From contig NC_084730.1 in assembly GCF_033807575.1 (NCBI RefSeq), positions 2,897,986 through 2,961,985 of the forward strand: a DNA stretch of 64,000 nucleotides, given 5' to 3'. Source of the DNA: Cydia pomonella (lineage: Eukaryota > Arthropoda > Insecta > Lepidoptera > Tortricidae). Below the pieces are notes generated by a model. It did no database searches, was not told the origin of the DNA, and was given only the letters and a program-made list of their open reading frames with translations. This document shows positions 1 through 10,822 of the stretch, in pieces (the stretch's first letter is position 1; every line of letters begins with the position of its first letter). The translations under genes were made by a program, and so were the position numbers.

Positions 1-2392
1 ATGGACCAGGGCGCCGCCGCCGCCACGCTGCGCCGCTGGTTCACCGAGGACCAGGGCGAGACGCAGGTATGGCGACCTCTTCAACACAGCTTCCTGTACT
101 GGCTGCTCCTCCAGAACCAGCAGGAGCGGCGCGCCAGGCGGCCGAGGACATGGACCAGGGCGCCGCCGCCGCCACGCTGCGCCGCTGGTTCACCGAGGAC
201 CAGGGCGAGACGCAGGTATGGCGACCTCTTCAACACAGCTTCCTGTACTGGCTGCTCCTCCAGAACCAGCAGGAGCGGCGCGCCAGGCGGCCGAGGACAT
301 GGACCAGGGCGCCGCCGCCGCCACGCTGCGCCGCTGGTTCACCGAGGACCAGGGCGAGACGCAGGTATGGCGACCTCTTCAACACAGCTTCCTGTACTGG
401 CTGCTCCTCCAGAACCAGCAGGAGCGGCGCGCCAGGCGGCCGAGGACATGGACCAGGGCGCCGCCGCCGCCACGCTGCGCCGCTGGTTCACCGAGGACCA
501 GGGCGAGACGCAGGTATGGCGACCTCTTCAACACAGCTTCCTGTACTGGCTGCTCCTCCAGAACCAGCAGGAGCGGCGCGCCAGGCGGCCGAGGACATGG
601 ACCAGGGCGCCGCCGCCGCCACGCTGCGCCGCTGGTTCACCGAGGACCAGGGCGAGACGCAGGTATGGCGACCTCTTCAACACAGCTTCCTGTACTGGCT
701 GCTCCTCCAGAACCAGCAGGAGCGGCGCGCCAGGCGGCCGAGGACATGGACCAGGGCGCCGCCGCCGCCACGCTGCGCCGCTGGTTCACCGAGGACCAGG
801 GCGAGACGCAGGTATGGCGACCTCTTCAACACAGCTTCCTGTACTGGCTGCTCCTCCAGAACCAGCAGGAGCGGCGCGCCAGGCGGCCGAGGACATGGAC
901 CAGGGCGCCGCCGCCGCCACGCTGCGCCGCTGGTTCACCGAGGACCAGGGCGAGACGCAGGTATGGCGACCTCTTCAACACAGCTTCCTGTACTGGCTGC
1001 TCCTCCAGAACCAGCAGGAGCGGCGCGCCAGGCGGCCGAGGACATGGACCAGGGCGCCGCCGCCGCCACGCTGCGCCGCTGGTTCACCGAGGACCAGGGC
1101 GAGACGCAGGTATGGCGACCTCTTCAACACAGCTTCCTGTACTGGCTGCTCCTCCAGAACCAGCAGGAGCGGCGCGCCAGGCGGCCGAGGACATGGACCA
1201 GGGCGCCGCCGCCGCCACGCTGCGCCGCTGGTTCACCGAGGACCAGGGCGAGACGCAGGTATGGCGACCTCTTCAACACAGCTTCCTGTACTGGCTGCTC
1301 CTCCAGAACCAGCAGGAGCGGCGCGCCAGGCGGCCGAGGACATGGACCAGGGCGCCGCCGCCGCCACGCTGCGCCGCTGGTTCACCGAGGACCAGGGCGA
1401 GACGCAGGTATGGCGACCTCTTCAACACAGCTTCCTGTACTGGCTGCTCCTCCAGAACCAGCAGGAGCGGCGCGCCAGGCGGCCGAGGACATGGACCAGG
1501 GCGCCGCCGCCGCCACGCTGCGCCGCTGGTTCACCGAGGACCAGGGCGAGACGCAGGTATGGCGACCTCTTCAACACAGCTTCCTGTACTGGCTGCTCCT
1601 GCAGAACCAGCAGGAGCGGCGCGCCAGGCGGCCGAGGACATGGACCAGGGCGCCGCCGCCGCCACGCTGCGCCGCTGGTTCACCGAGGACCAGGGCGAGA
1701 CGCAGGTATGGCGACCTCTTCAACACAGCTTCCTGTACTGGCTGCTCCTCCAGAACCAGCAGGAGCGGCGCGCCAGGCGGCCGAGGACATGGACCAGGGC
1801 GCCGCCGCCGCCACGCTGCGCCGCTGGTTCACCGAGGACCAGGGCGAGACGCAGGTATGGCGACCTCTTCAACACAGCTTCCTGTACTGGCTGCTCCTCC
1901 AGAACCAGCAGGAGCGGCGCGCCAGGCGGCCGAGGACATGGACCAGGGCGCCGCCGCCGCCACGCTGCGCCGCTGGTTCACCGAGGACCAGGGCGAGACG
2001 CAGGTATGGCGACCTCTTCAACACAGCTTCCTGTACTGGCTGCTCCTGCAGAACCAGCAGGAGCGGCGCGCCAGGCGGCCGAGGACATGGACCAGGGCGC
2101 CGCCGCCGCCACGCTGCGCCGCTGGTTCACCGAGGACCAGGGCGAGACGCAGGTATGGCGACCTCTTCAACACAGCTTCCTGTACTGGCTGCTCCTCCAG
2201 AACCAGCAGGAGCGGCGCGCCAGGCGGCCGAGGACATGGACCAGGGCGCCGCCGCCGCCACGCTGCGCCGCTGGTTCACCGAGGACCAGGGCGAGACGCA
2301 GGTATGGCGACCTCTTCAACACAGCTTCCTGTACTGGCTGCTCCTCCAGAACCAGCAGGAGCGGCGCCTGTAGGCTGCGGCGCGCCAGGCAT
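1..2392 (+). repeat. 149-bp exon/intron tandem array at the 3' end of the ACC gene
   Basis: About 16 head-to-tail units of exactly 149 bp start at position 1 and repeat at 1+149n; the last full coding segment begins at 2236. Every unit carries the codons MDQGAAAATLRRWFTEDQGETQ followed by a splice donor (CAG|GTATGG). A usable in-frame acceptor (CGCGCCAG|GCG) lies before AAEDMDQ, giving a symmetric 78-nt, phase-0 exon and a 71-nt intron per unit. The 149-mer has no stop in any + frame, so all three frames stay open across the array; those long ORFs are by-products of the repeat. Units are almost identical; the one clear variant is C to G at 1601 and 2048. The array decays at about 2368-2392. 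Its left end is outside the window, so copy number is a minimum. An assembly artefact cannot be excluded from sequence alone. Confidence 0.95.
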
Positions 2393-3345
2393 TAAATTAA
2401 TGGGAACACTTGTTTCGTTTGTATATGTATGACCCACCTGCTCGAATTGAATTTCCATATGCTAACCTGTTTATATCATTTCAGTCCCACCAATGGGAGC
2501 GCGACAACGAAGCGGTCTCCAAGTGGTTTGAGGCTCAAACTGCCGATGACAACTCCGTACTCGAGAGGAATCTGCGCGCCATCAAACAGGACTCTGTCAT
2601 GAACGCCGTCAACCACCTTGTAATGGTAAGTCTACTGCTAGCCTTCAAAGTATGTAACAAGTTATTTCTGCAACAATACTGCCCCCACACTTATGTCCTT
2701 TTCATCTTTTGCTAGTATAAACAGTGTCCAAGTGACTTCTAGCTTAGACCTATACAATCTAAACAAAGCTCTGTTCTGAACGCCGTCAACCACCTCGTTA
2801 TGATGAGTCATTACTGAGACAATACTGCCCCTATACTCCTTTCATTTGCATCTGCTGCTAGTACAATACTACAAGTTTTCGAAGTAGTTAGTCTACGATT
2901 AACACAACATTGCCCCCAAATTTATGCCTTTAGTATATTCTGCTACTATAAACGGTATCTTAGTAGCTTGAAAAAAAGCTAAACATACAAGTCATGGTAA
3001 CTAATTACTGTGGCAATACTGCCCCTACACTCCTGCCATTGGCATCTACTGCTAGTATAAACGGTTCCTAACTACCTCATTGCCATTGCTCAGATATCCA
3101 GCTACCTTTAAGAAGGAGGTTCTTAATTCGCCGTTTTTTTTTTATGGACCTGCCTGCGTTCTATGATTTCTAGAAGTCGGCTAAATCGATGGTGATTTTT
3201 TTTTTGTTTGAAAGTGTGTATGTCCCAATCCCATTCTCTTTTGGCTTTCAAATAATAAATATACTTCTTTTTTTTACAGGAACTCACGCCGTCGCAACGA
3301 GCCGAGTTCATCAGGAAACTCACAACTTTAGAATTGGAGCAATAA
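2224..3345 (+). CDS. ACC: Acetyl-CoA carboxylase, C-terminal exons (5' part outside window)
   Basis: Acetyl-CoA carboxylase makes malonyl-CoA for fatty-acid synthesis. Only the extreme C-terminus is here. Exons: 2224-2301 (last array copy, AAEDMDQ..GETQ), 2485-2625 (SHQWERDNEAVSKWFEAQ..NHLVM, 47 codons) and 3280-3345 (ELTPSQRAEFIRKLTTLELEQ, then TAA). All joins are phase 0, with donors GTATGG and GTAAGT and acceptors TTTCAG and TTTACAG. The order RWF-x-E-x-x-G, then W-x-x-D/N-N..W-x-E-x-Q, then a last stretch T/S-P-x-Q-R-A-E matches the end of animal ACC, which closes with a similar SPTQRAE motif. The catalytic biotin carboxylase, BCCP and carboxyltransferase domains lie upstream. AATAAA overlaps the stop codon (3341-3346), and others follow near 3882. 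Which upstream array copies are spliced in cannot be seen. Confidence 0.85.
2591..3080 (+). repeat. Degenerate repeats in ACC last intron, including a relic of the preceding exon
   Basis: The intron after 2625 contains four diverged copies of a segment with AATACTGCCCC followed by CTGCTAGTATAAACGGT (around 2674, 2820, 2909 and 3015). At about 2772-2808 it also repeats the end of the 2485-2625 exon (CTGAACGCCGTCAACCACCT) with the donor destroyed. The exon end and its intron were therefore duplicated locally and then decayed. Confidence 0.7.
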
Positions 3346-3953
3346 AACACCGGTAGATAGAACAAATTATATTTAAAGCCATAGGCGCCATATCACTCAA
3401 CCCGCTCACTGCCCGGGGACCCACAGCACTGAAAGTGTTAATATTACTCTCAAATGAACGTGAAAAAGGCATTATAAAACGCAAAATTAATGTACATCAC
3501 TTATTTTATATAAGGTTTGTTGTTTATTATTTTTATAATTACGTTCAGTTGTATAAAAGCAATATTTATTCCTAAAATTGTTACCTTTTTGTAATATAGG
3601 ATAAATAATTCCACCGTGCAATACTCATGATTTTCAAAACGACTTAAAACAAAATAGCGTCAATTTTAAATCTGTACACAATTTCAAATGTATATAACTA
3701 TTGGCTGACATTCGAATGTTAATTTAGTTTTTTAATTTGTATGCACTGTAACTAAGTGTAATTTTTTATTAGTTTTAGATTTAGGTCCGTCCGATTCAGA
3801 CTTAAAGTCTTTAAAGAGGTGTTTTAAGGATTATTCTAAGAAACAACCGTTTACCAATATAAAAAAGTAGAACAGCGTTAAATAAATAAATAAACTACAA
3901 CAGTTAGGGTTTTTGGGTAAGAGGAGTATAAACAATATTTTTATGTTTATCTA
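3346..3953 (+). other. ACC 3' flank / probable 3' UTR
   Basis: AT-rich sequence with no ORF worth calling. Possible poly(A) signals sit around 3599 and in the AATAAATAAATAAA run at about 3882-3895. Confidence 0.5.
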
Positions 3954-4232
3954 TACTCTGTATCTTTAGGTTTTTAAATAAAAATAAACAAAATCTACCC
4001 TCAAATGGCTCCTTAAGCCAGTTGAGGGTAGATGAAAACATTACATGATCAAATAATGTAGGCTAAAATCAGGTCGCTCAGTGACAGATCCAGGCGGTTT
4101 TATATTTGGTTGATTAACCAATAAATGTTATAAATACCGTTGATTAACCAATAAATTTGTAAAATAAATAACTACCCGAAATTTTACAAATTGTTTGTTA
4201 ACTTTTATTTAAATACCTAAAGATACAGAGTA
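3954..4232. mobile_element. MITE with 28-bp terminal inverted repeats (TACTCTGTATCTTTAGGT family)
   Basis: The left end TACTCTGTATCTTTAGGT (3954) is matched in inverse by ACCTAAAGATACAGAGTA ending at 4232. The interior has a small hairpin around TCTACCCTCAAATGGCTCC. A second copy of the left half lies at 14975-15112 in Vps37A intron 3, and a right-end remnant lies near 7985-8025. Confidence 0.8.
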
Positions 4233-4236
4233 GAGT

Positions 4237-4632
4237 GTTGGTTGGAACTCGAGTCCGTTGACTCTAAATTTGAAGGACTCGACTCGTATTTACGAGACTG
4301 CGCTTAAAAAACTTTCGAGTCTTAAGTCCCGTTTCAGCTCGACCCTGCGAATAAAAACTCCGCCAATAACTGGGTAGGTTTTATCTAAACGAACAGTAAA
4401 GGAAATAGGCGTTATTGTATGATTTGTGTACATACAAATGTTATGTAAAGATGATTAGTTATGATTTTTTTTTATAAAAAACAGAGTTCTCTGAAAATGT
4501 CTCAAGTCTCTACAAAAGACTGTAGACAGTCGCTAACAAGTTGAAATGAACTAAAGTTTCGACTTAATATTAGTCTAAAAAACTGAGTCGAGTCTAGCAG
4601 ATGACTCAAAAAGGACTCGAGTCTTAACCAAC
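4237..4632. mobile_element. MITE, TIRs around GTTGGTTGGAACTCGAGTCC
   Basis: The left terminus GTTGGTTGGAACTCGAGTCC pairs with GGACTCGAGTCTTAACCAAC at the right end. The body is rich in GACTCGAGTC-like motifs in both orientations and has no ORF. It abuts the preceding MITE directly. Confidence 0.75.
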
Positions 4633-5121
4633 TATATGTTTATCCAAGGGTTAGTGTAGTGTATATAGAAATGAACAAAATACATTATTACGTATGTTTT
4701 ACTGTTTATAATAAGTGAGGGTAAAAACCAAAAATATGATATAATCTTGTTTAAATCTCATTTATCCTGTAGAAGGTACAAAATTTACATTCCCTATACA
4801 TAATTATTTATATTTTCTAGGCCTTTTAGTATATAAAAGGTGCTGGTATTTTATCACAATTTTGCAATTTAAATGAACAAACATATGTATAATTGAGTTG
4901 ATTATGTTTATTTTTATACTATTCTGTTTAAAATGCGTCTCCCAATTTGATAAAATTTGTAGTAACTTTGTTACATTTGTTGGCACTCAAATAAAAACCT
5001 GTTTAAAAAATCTGGTCTAAACATTGCTCTCTTTAAAGTGATAACGAAATATAGCGACTCAACTCAAAAATGTATTAAATTCAATTCTAAACAGCCGTTA
5101 TACGAGTCGGTTTTTTGTTGA

Positions 5122-5264
5122 GTCGGACCAAGATAAGTTGGCAGCTATTTTGATAGCCCAGACGGTGAAAGTGTTATTTTAAACGTCAAACATCTATGAA
5201 ATTATGACGTTTACTTAACACTTGCACAGACTGGGCTATCGTTGCCAACTTAGCTTGGACGGAC
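5122..5264. mobile_element. Palindromic MITE (about 140 bp)
   Basis: The left arm (GTCGGACCAAGATAAGTTGG, then AGCCCAGACGG..AAGTGTT) and the right arm (AACACTTG..CAGACTGGGCT, then CCAACTTAGCTTGGACGGAC) are imperfect reverse complements around an AT-rich centre. Confidence 0.75.
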
Positions 5265-5346
5265 TCTAATTATTTTGCGTTAGGTCACTATATCGCTAAG
5301 TCAAGAGACATATTTTCGAATAAAATTAATACGCTAAGCAGAAAAC

Positions 5347-5560
5347 GTTTATCCTCCTAAGGCCCAAGGGCCTGCCTATAGTACGTCTTCAGTTCAATGA
5401 AATTTATATAATTTTCAATTGGTACATGGTCGCTTTTGCATTGATTCGTTCAATTATCAAACAACGCAAAACCAACTTTATTGCCTACACAATAAGTTTA
5501 AATTTCAGCGGTAAATTTTTGATTTTTATTTTGTATGGCTGGGCCTTAGGAGGATAAAAC
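5347..5560. mobile_element. MITE, TIR GTTTTATCCTCCTAAGGCCCA
   Basis: The ends GTTTATCCTCCTAAGGCCCA (5347) and TGGGCCTTAGGAGGATAAA (to 5560) are inverted; the interior is AT-rich and non-coding. Confidence 0.8.
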
Positions 5561-5759
5561 TGAAAAAGAGTGACGGTGCATATTAAAAGGGCTCACTGTG
5601 TCTGTTGACAAAGTTACAATCAGAAAAAAATGTTTTCACATCACATATCCGGAAGAGGGTTTTTTCTACCCTGCTAGGAGGTATCTAAGTGATATGATAT
5701 GTAAAGTGTATTTGTAAGACTTTTCTTCATTGTTAAGAGTTTTATAACTATGTATCTAT

Positions 5760-5907
5760 CAGTGGCGGATCGTTCAAAGAACTCAATTCCCACTGGCTTG
5801 TCTAATTTCAGCCCGTTGAGTCCTTTCACGATCGGTTCATGGAGAAAAGGAAAGCAAAATTAGCTCCGGGTTCCCTACGAATATTTGTGACGCGTCGCCA
5901 CTGGTAT
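5760..5907. repeat. Dispersed-repeat-like segment
   Basis: A GC-richer block runs from AGTGGCGGATCGTTC to CGCGTCGCCACTGGTA, with inverted AGTGGCG/CGCCACT ends. It looks like a short non-autonomous element; the family is not recognised. Confidence 0.35.
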
Positions 5908-6130
5908 CTATGACAATATTTGATTAGCTCACGAAGTACTAAAAGCAACACAGTGCAGTAAAGTTTACGACAGGTTACTTACGAGTAACTTAGTCCACTA
6001 TCCTCGTGCCGCCCAATGTACATTACGATGTACATTCTATTTCAATGAAATTTCAACTTTCATGAAAACGAACAAAGTAGCATTTCTTTTGTGTTATTTT
6101 TTTGTTGTTAATAAATGAAATAAAAATACA

Positions 6131-6270
6131 ATCAGCGGTGGCAGCATGGTTCCATTTTTATCACCTGTCACTACGCCCGTCACTTTCGCACTTACATACT
6201 TGTTAGAATGCGACAGGCATGGTGACAAATGATAAAGAGCTGACCATCTTAGCCCAGCAGATATGAACTG
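6131..6270. mobile_element. Hairpin MITE, copy 1
   Basis: The segment containing TTTTTATCACCTGTCACTACG and, inverted, GACAAATGATAAA is nearly repeated at 8915-9060. Each copy can fold on itself (ATGGT..TTTATCAC against GTGACAAATGATAAA..GACCAT). Confidence 0.65.
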
Positions 6271-6376
6271 TCGGCTAAATGCGCATACACCAATATTGTA
6301 ATAGGCATTTCGTTTACACTATTTTGAATAAAGTTCTAAGTTTATCTGTACTAGATATGCTCAATATTTTCTACTA

Positions 6377-7180
6377 TATTGGTCATCGCTCGGTTGAGAC
6401 CGGAATTCTAGTGGTTGTTTGAACTGTCATTAGGGACTTCTCTATTATCGACTTTCGATATACCTATATCGATATAATGTAGAATCAAAAAATATTTACA
6501 AGAATTTTTTTTATACTCATCATCATCATCACTTTACTCACCGGCAGGAACACAACACTATGGGTAGGGTAGCATTAAAAATAGAGGTAAATAACAAGCG
6601 ATGTTATCATTAAAGAGCGATCTCTTCCAGATAACGTTTGAGTAGTTGTAAACGCGAAATAGGTATGTGCAACGAAAACTTAATAGTTAATCGTTTCACA
6701 TTTAATTACTTCAAATGCGTGTTTTTTTTTCAATTTCAAGTTCAAAGTCTGTTTCGGTGCTTATAAATATTCGATTACTTTATTTGTAAAATAAATAAGT
6801 AGTGTTTTTTCCATATTATCTGCTTAATTTTAATTATTTCGCAGTCAGATAACCAGTAACTATTATAACGTTTTAATATGTTGTAGTCTAAATTTTATCG
6901 TTATATGTGATATTGTTCAATTTCACGTTCAAAGTCTGTTTCAGTGCTTAAAAATATTCGATTACTTTATTTATAAAATTAATAAGTAGTTTTTTTTCCA
7001 TATTATCTGCTTAAATTAATTATTTCGCAGTCAAATAACCAGTAACGATTATATTTTTTTAATATTTTGTGTTTTGAATTTTATCGATATATGTGTATCG
7101 GTAGTCGATAAATGTGAACTCCCTATGACAGTTAAATATGACACAATAATTCCGGTCTCTGACCATGACCGATTTCAAAA
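6377..7180. mobile_element. TIR element (about 0.8 kb) with internal tandem duplication
   Basis: The left end TATTGGTCATCGCTCGGTTG, then GAGACCGGAATTCTAG and CTGTCATTAGGGA, is mirrored by CCCTATGACAGTT..AATTCCGGTCTCTGACCATG at the right end, giving TIRs near 60 bp. Inside, a segment of about 180 bp containing TTCAAAGTCTGTTTC and CATATTATCTGCTTAA occurs twice in tandem (about 6735-6905 and 6915-7090). No transposase is visible. Confidence 0.75.
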
Positions 7181-7253
7181 TTGGTCATTTTTCCTATCAT
7201 GTACAGTCAAGTTATTTAATATCGATACGGGCAGTGACAAAATCAATCATGTA

Positions 7254-7475
7254 TAGGGACCGTGCGCGTTGGAGGGTCTGCCATCTTGTGGCCTGAATCA
7301 GAACCAAAAACATGTACATTTATATGTGACGTGTTTTCTTATGCGTAGTAGGTGCTGCCATCTTGTGGGTTACATCGGGACAATAAATATCTCATTTACG
7401 CCTCGCGCCAAAAATCTGACGGCTCATGTGCTGCCTCCAACAGTCCATGCACGCTCCCTATATATAGGCAATAAG
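7254..7475. repeat. Dispersed repeat, copy 1 (GTGCGCGTTGGAGGGTCTGC)
   Basis: About 210 bp is nearly identical to 17218-17425. Both copies begin TAGGGAC(C/T)GTGCGCGTTGGAGG and end CATGCACGCTCCCTAT. The short ORFs in it are open in both copies but resemble no protein known to me. Confidence 0.75.
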
Positions 7476-8064
7476 GTGGTGTATACATATTTTTGACACT
7501 TTGTCCGTATCGATATTTAATACCTTTACTGTACGTGTCTGTTTTTGAGTTCGGTCTTTTTGGTAAAATGTTGCGAAATGTACAGAATTCAGTTCTTTCA
7601 GTATAGTAAATCAGAATAACTGTAACATAAGCACTAGCCATGGCTCTTATTGCAGGGTATTTGCTTATACTTTCGCCAATCCTAGCGTTATTTGTTACTG
7701 ATTAACTGAAAAAAAAAAAGGTAATATTAATCAGGGTTCGGTGAGAAACATTTATTTACTGTAGAAATTGTTAATTTATAAGTATTTTAGTACCTAACTT
7801 ATTTGTTATTACAATTTGGGGTCCATTGATATATTTATTTTAAGTAATCTGTCTGGGTATATTCTATTTCAAAAACTGCGCAAAAAATCTCTGTTTATTT
7901 AAATATCGGTAGCAAACAGGCATACGGCTTGAAGGTAAGTGGTCACTGTAGCCTATGTAGGTGTTCACCAGTATCAACAGCTTTACAAATTGTTTGTTTA
8001 CTTTTATTTAAATACCTAAAAATGTAAACTTTATATTATCTGCCTATCATGTTTTATTCATCTA

Positions 8065-8460
8065 ACATTTAAAGGGCCATATGTACTGTAAAACGTTGTA
8101 CGATACAAGTGCGAAAAATAGGAAATTCGAAACGAGTGGCGACAAATTAAAACACGACCGAAGGGAGTGTTTTAAATCGACACGAGTTGCGAATTGCCTA
8201 TTCGCATATGTATCGTACAATGTTTTACAGTACATATGGCCCTTTAAATGTTCGACACAGTAACGTAATATGCTAATTTTCGCACTAGTGCGCTAAAGTA
8301 GCACCATATGTACTGTAAATATTCTTTACGCCCTAGTGCGATGATTAGCACATTACGTAATTATGTCGAAAATTTGAAGGGCTATATATACGGTAAAATG
8401 TCGTTCGATACATGTGCGAATAGGCAATTCACAACTCGTGTGGATTTAAAACACGACCGA
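8065..8460. mobile_element. Palindromic MITE family 'TATGTACTGTAAAA', copy 1
   Basis: The inverted arms carry TGTACTGTAAAACGTTGTAC, CGAAACGAGTGGCGA and AAAACACGACCGAAGGGAGT, and close on AATGTTTTACAGTACATATG. Related copies lie at 16257-16490, 26310-26455 and 29275-29610, so this is a multicopy foldback-type MITE in this genome. Confidence 0.75.
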
Positions 8461-8914
8461 AGGGAGTTATTCTTAGTTTAGTCAATAATTATTTGCGCAG
8501 ATAATTTGGAAATAGAGTATGATTTTAGTATACGATAATATGTCGGTCGCACGATGTCTATGTTCGGACGTATCGTGTAAATGCAATATAATTGTTTTTG
8601 GTATGGCGGTCCTCACTATGGATGTGCTCTGGTGCGTGAGCGGGACGCTACATAGCGCTGTCTCGCTCACACACCGGCGTGATGACCGCGTATATCGCAT
8701 ATCGTAGGTATGCTTGTATAGGTGTTTGTTGGTTTATATGCATGAAGTTTCCAATAAAAGGCTGTTAAAAATACTGTTTTATTACAATAACAATCCCCAA
8801 ACCCTCGAATTTTCTGAATAGAGAATATTACGCTCATCCTATACATGAGAATAACAGCGCCCTCTTGACAATGATCATATATTTCTTTAAAAATACACCG
8901 ATAAATCTGATATC

Positions 8915-9060
8915 GATCCAGCGGCGGTATCATGGTCGCATTTTTATCACTTGTCATGTTATGCGTCACTTTCGCACTTACATACTTGTTAGAACGTGAC
9001 AGGCATGATGACAGATGATAAAACACCGACCATATTAGCCCTACAGATGTATTTTCTACT
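8915..9060. mobile_element. Hairpin MITE, copy 2
   Basis: Diverged copy of the element at 6131-6270, sharing GCGTCACTTTCGCACTTACA and TACTTGTTAGAA. Confidence 0.65.
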
Positions 9061-9597
9061 TGTTGTAAATTACCAAGAAATTTCAAGATTGCAATAATAT
9101 TTATATATACATTTGTGTAATAATGTCCTATAATATTTATTTATTTATTTTATTTATTATTATATTAAAAACTTAAAACTAAAATAAAAAGGTAAACTGT
9201 AGTATACAGTGCCAAAAAAAGCACAGAAAACTAAAAGCGCGAATTACGTCCACACTTGCCGATATCGGGCCAGAAATTAGTCCCGATTTCGGGCCTAATA
9301 ATCGTTTTCCGTTTCACGGAATATCAGCACACCGTTAACAATATTTGAAATGTAAAAAATAGTTCAAATGCAAAAATATGAAACATTTAACTTTTTTGGC
9401 AACGTATCATGTCGAACATTGTTAAAGATGTTCTGATAATTCGTAAAACGGAAAAGATTTGCTAAGGGGGCCTATCGCGAAAACCGAAAAACGAAAATTG
9501 CGGGCATCTTTCTCTTTTACTCCAATGAAGGAGTAATAAGAGTGACAGTCCAATCATATACTTACTTTACTCTTTGGTCTCCGGCCCCGGCTATGGA

Positions 9598-9820
9598 AGG
9601 TAGAGTTAAGGAATATAATCTCCATATACCAAAAAGTGTTCGAAGAAAAACCATAAATAGGTAGCGCTACAATATCTAGAATACTTGAGAAAAAATCTAA
9701 TCATAGACAGCGCACTTCACTTCGTCAATCACGCCTAGGTTCTCAGCTACTCTAACGCTACTCTGGAGAGATTTGGAACTATTATTTATAACTGATAGGG
9801 ACACTTTTGCAACAGTTCTG
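9598..9820 (-). mobile_element. Dispersed repeat/MITE family, inverted copy of 32740-32955
   Basis: Read on the - strand, the block AATAGTTCCAAATCTCTCC, then AGTAGCGTTAGAGTAGCTGA, then GTAGCGCTACCTATTTATGG matches the + strand at 32740-32955. It has no coding content. Confidence 0.6.
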
Positions 9821-10822
9821 CTTATGGAGATTCTATTCCTTGCCATTACCTTCCATACCGGCAAGCTCGGCCGAATTTCACCTTCCCATACAAAACAAAC
9901 GGAGTTTCGTTCTCATTATAACACTACGTTTTGGATTGTAATTAAAGTTGCACATACTGGGCTGAAATTAGTCTATATTGCTACCTTATGAAACAAACGA
10001 AATAGAGCAAAGTAGTCTAAGTACAAAGTTTTAGAGCAATCTTGCTAGTCGTTTTAAAATGAAAGCGTAACTACGTTTGGAACACCGAGCTTGCTGGGGA
10101 CCCTTAATAAAAAATCGTACCATATCAATATAAATATATTCTTAAGTTTGCAAGTATAAATCTAAAGAAAAATAATGTCACTAGAAAAAGGCGCGAAATT
10201 CAATTTTTCTATTGGACGAAAACTCTTTGCACTTACATTCTTAAAATTTGCCTCTTTTTTACAAACGGAAATGGCTTGACAGACTATAATATAAATTATT
10301 GATAAATGACACTGTTGGTACTTTTTTATCAGTTTTTGCGATTAGTTATATTTATTTTTTAAGATTCTCTGTACTGTACTAACACTATATGGATCTTCCT
10401 AGATTCGATACTAATAAATAATTAATTCAATAATGTGTAACGTGCATAAAAAGTAGGAAATCCGAACGCCATTTGATTAATGTCAATGTCATATCATATC
10501 ATCTGTCAGATGATATCTTGCTCTGACTCTGCTGTGTTCTACGTTCACTGTTTTTATTATTTTATTGATCTCATTCCGCAGCGCATACTCTGAAATTTAA
10601 AAGGCTTCTTGCTCCAGTTTCGTAAAAAAAATTACCTAAGTAACAATACATAACTTGGTAAGAGATATATCGAAATCTATAGCAATATTATGATACCAAA
10701 CTATGAGTTACAATTCCGTGACTGCTTAATAAGTACTATTAACGTTGATTCTCGTCGTGTTTGTTCATAAATGCCCTAAATTGTAACTTTCGTTGCTTTT
10801 CAGCAATTATTAGGTAGCAGCA
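9821..10822. other. Vps37A upstream region
   Basis: About 1 kb without a recognisable gene. A segment near 10018-10075 (GTACAAAGTTTTAGAGCAAT..) recurs at 62270-62325 and is probably LINE-derived. The Vps37A promoter and 5' UTR should lie in the last few hundred bases; no clear core promoter motif was found. Confidence 0.4.

Noticed and set aside
1..2432. ORFs of 790, 787 and 725 codons in three frames
   Set aside because: They arise because the 149-bp unit has no stop in any + frame; they read through splice donors and introns of the ACC repeat.
7254..7496. Small conserved gene shared with 17218-17435
   Set aside because: Both copies are one dispersed repeat; ORFs have no recognisable domain and similarity stops at the repeat borders.
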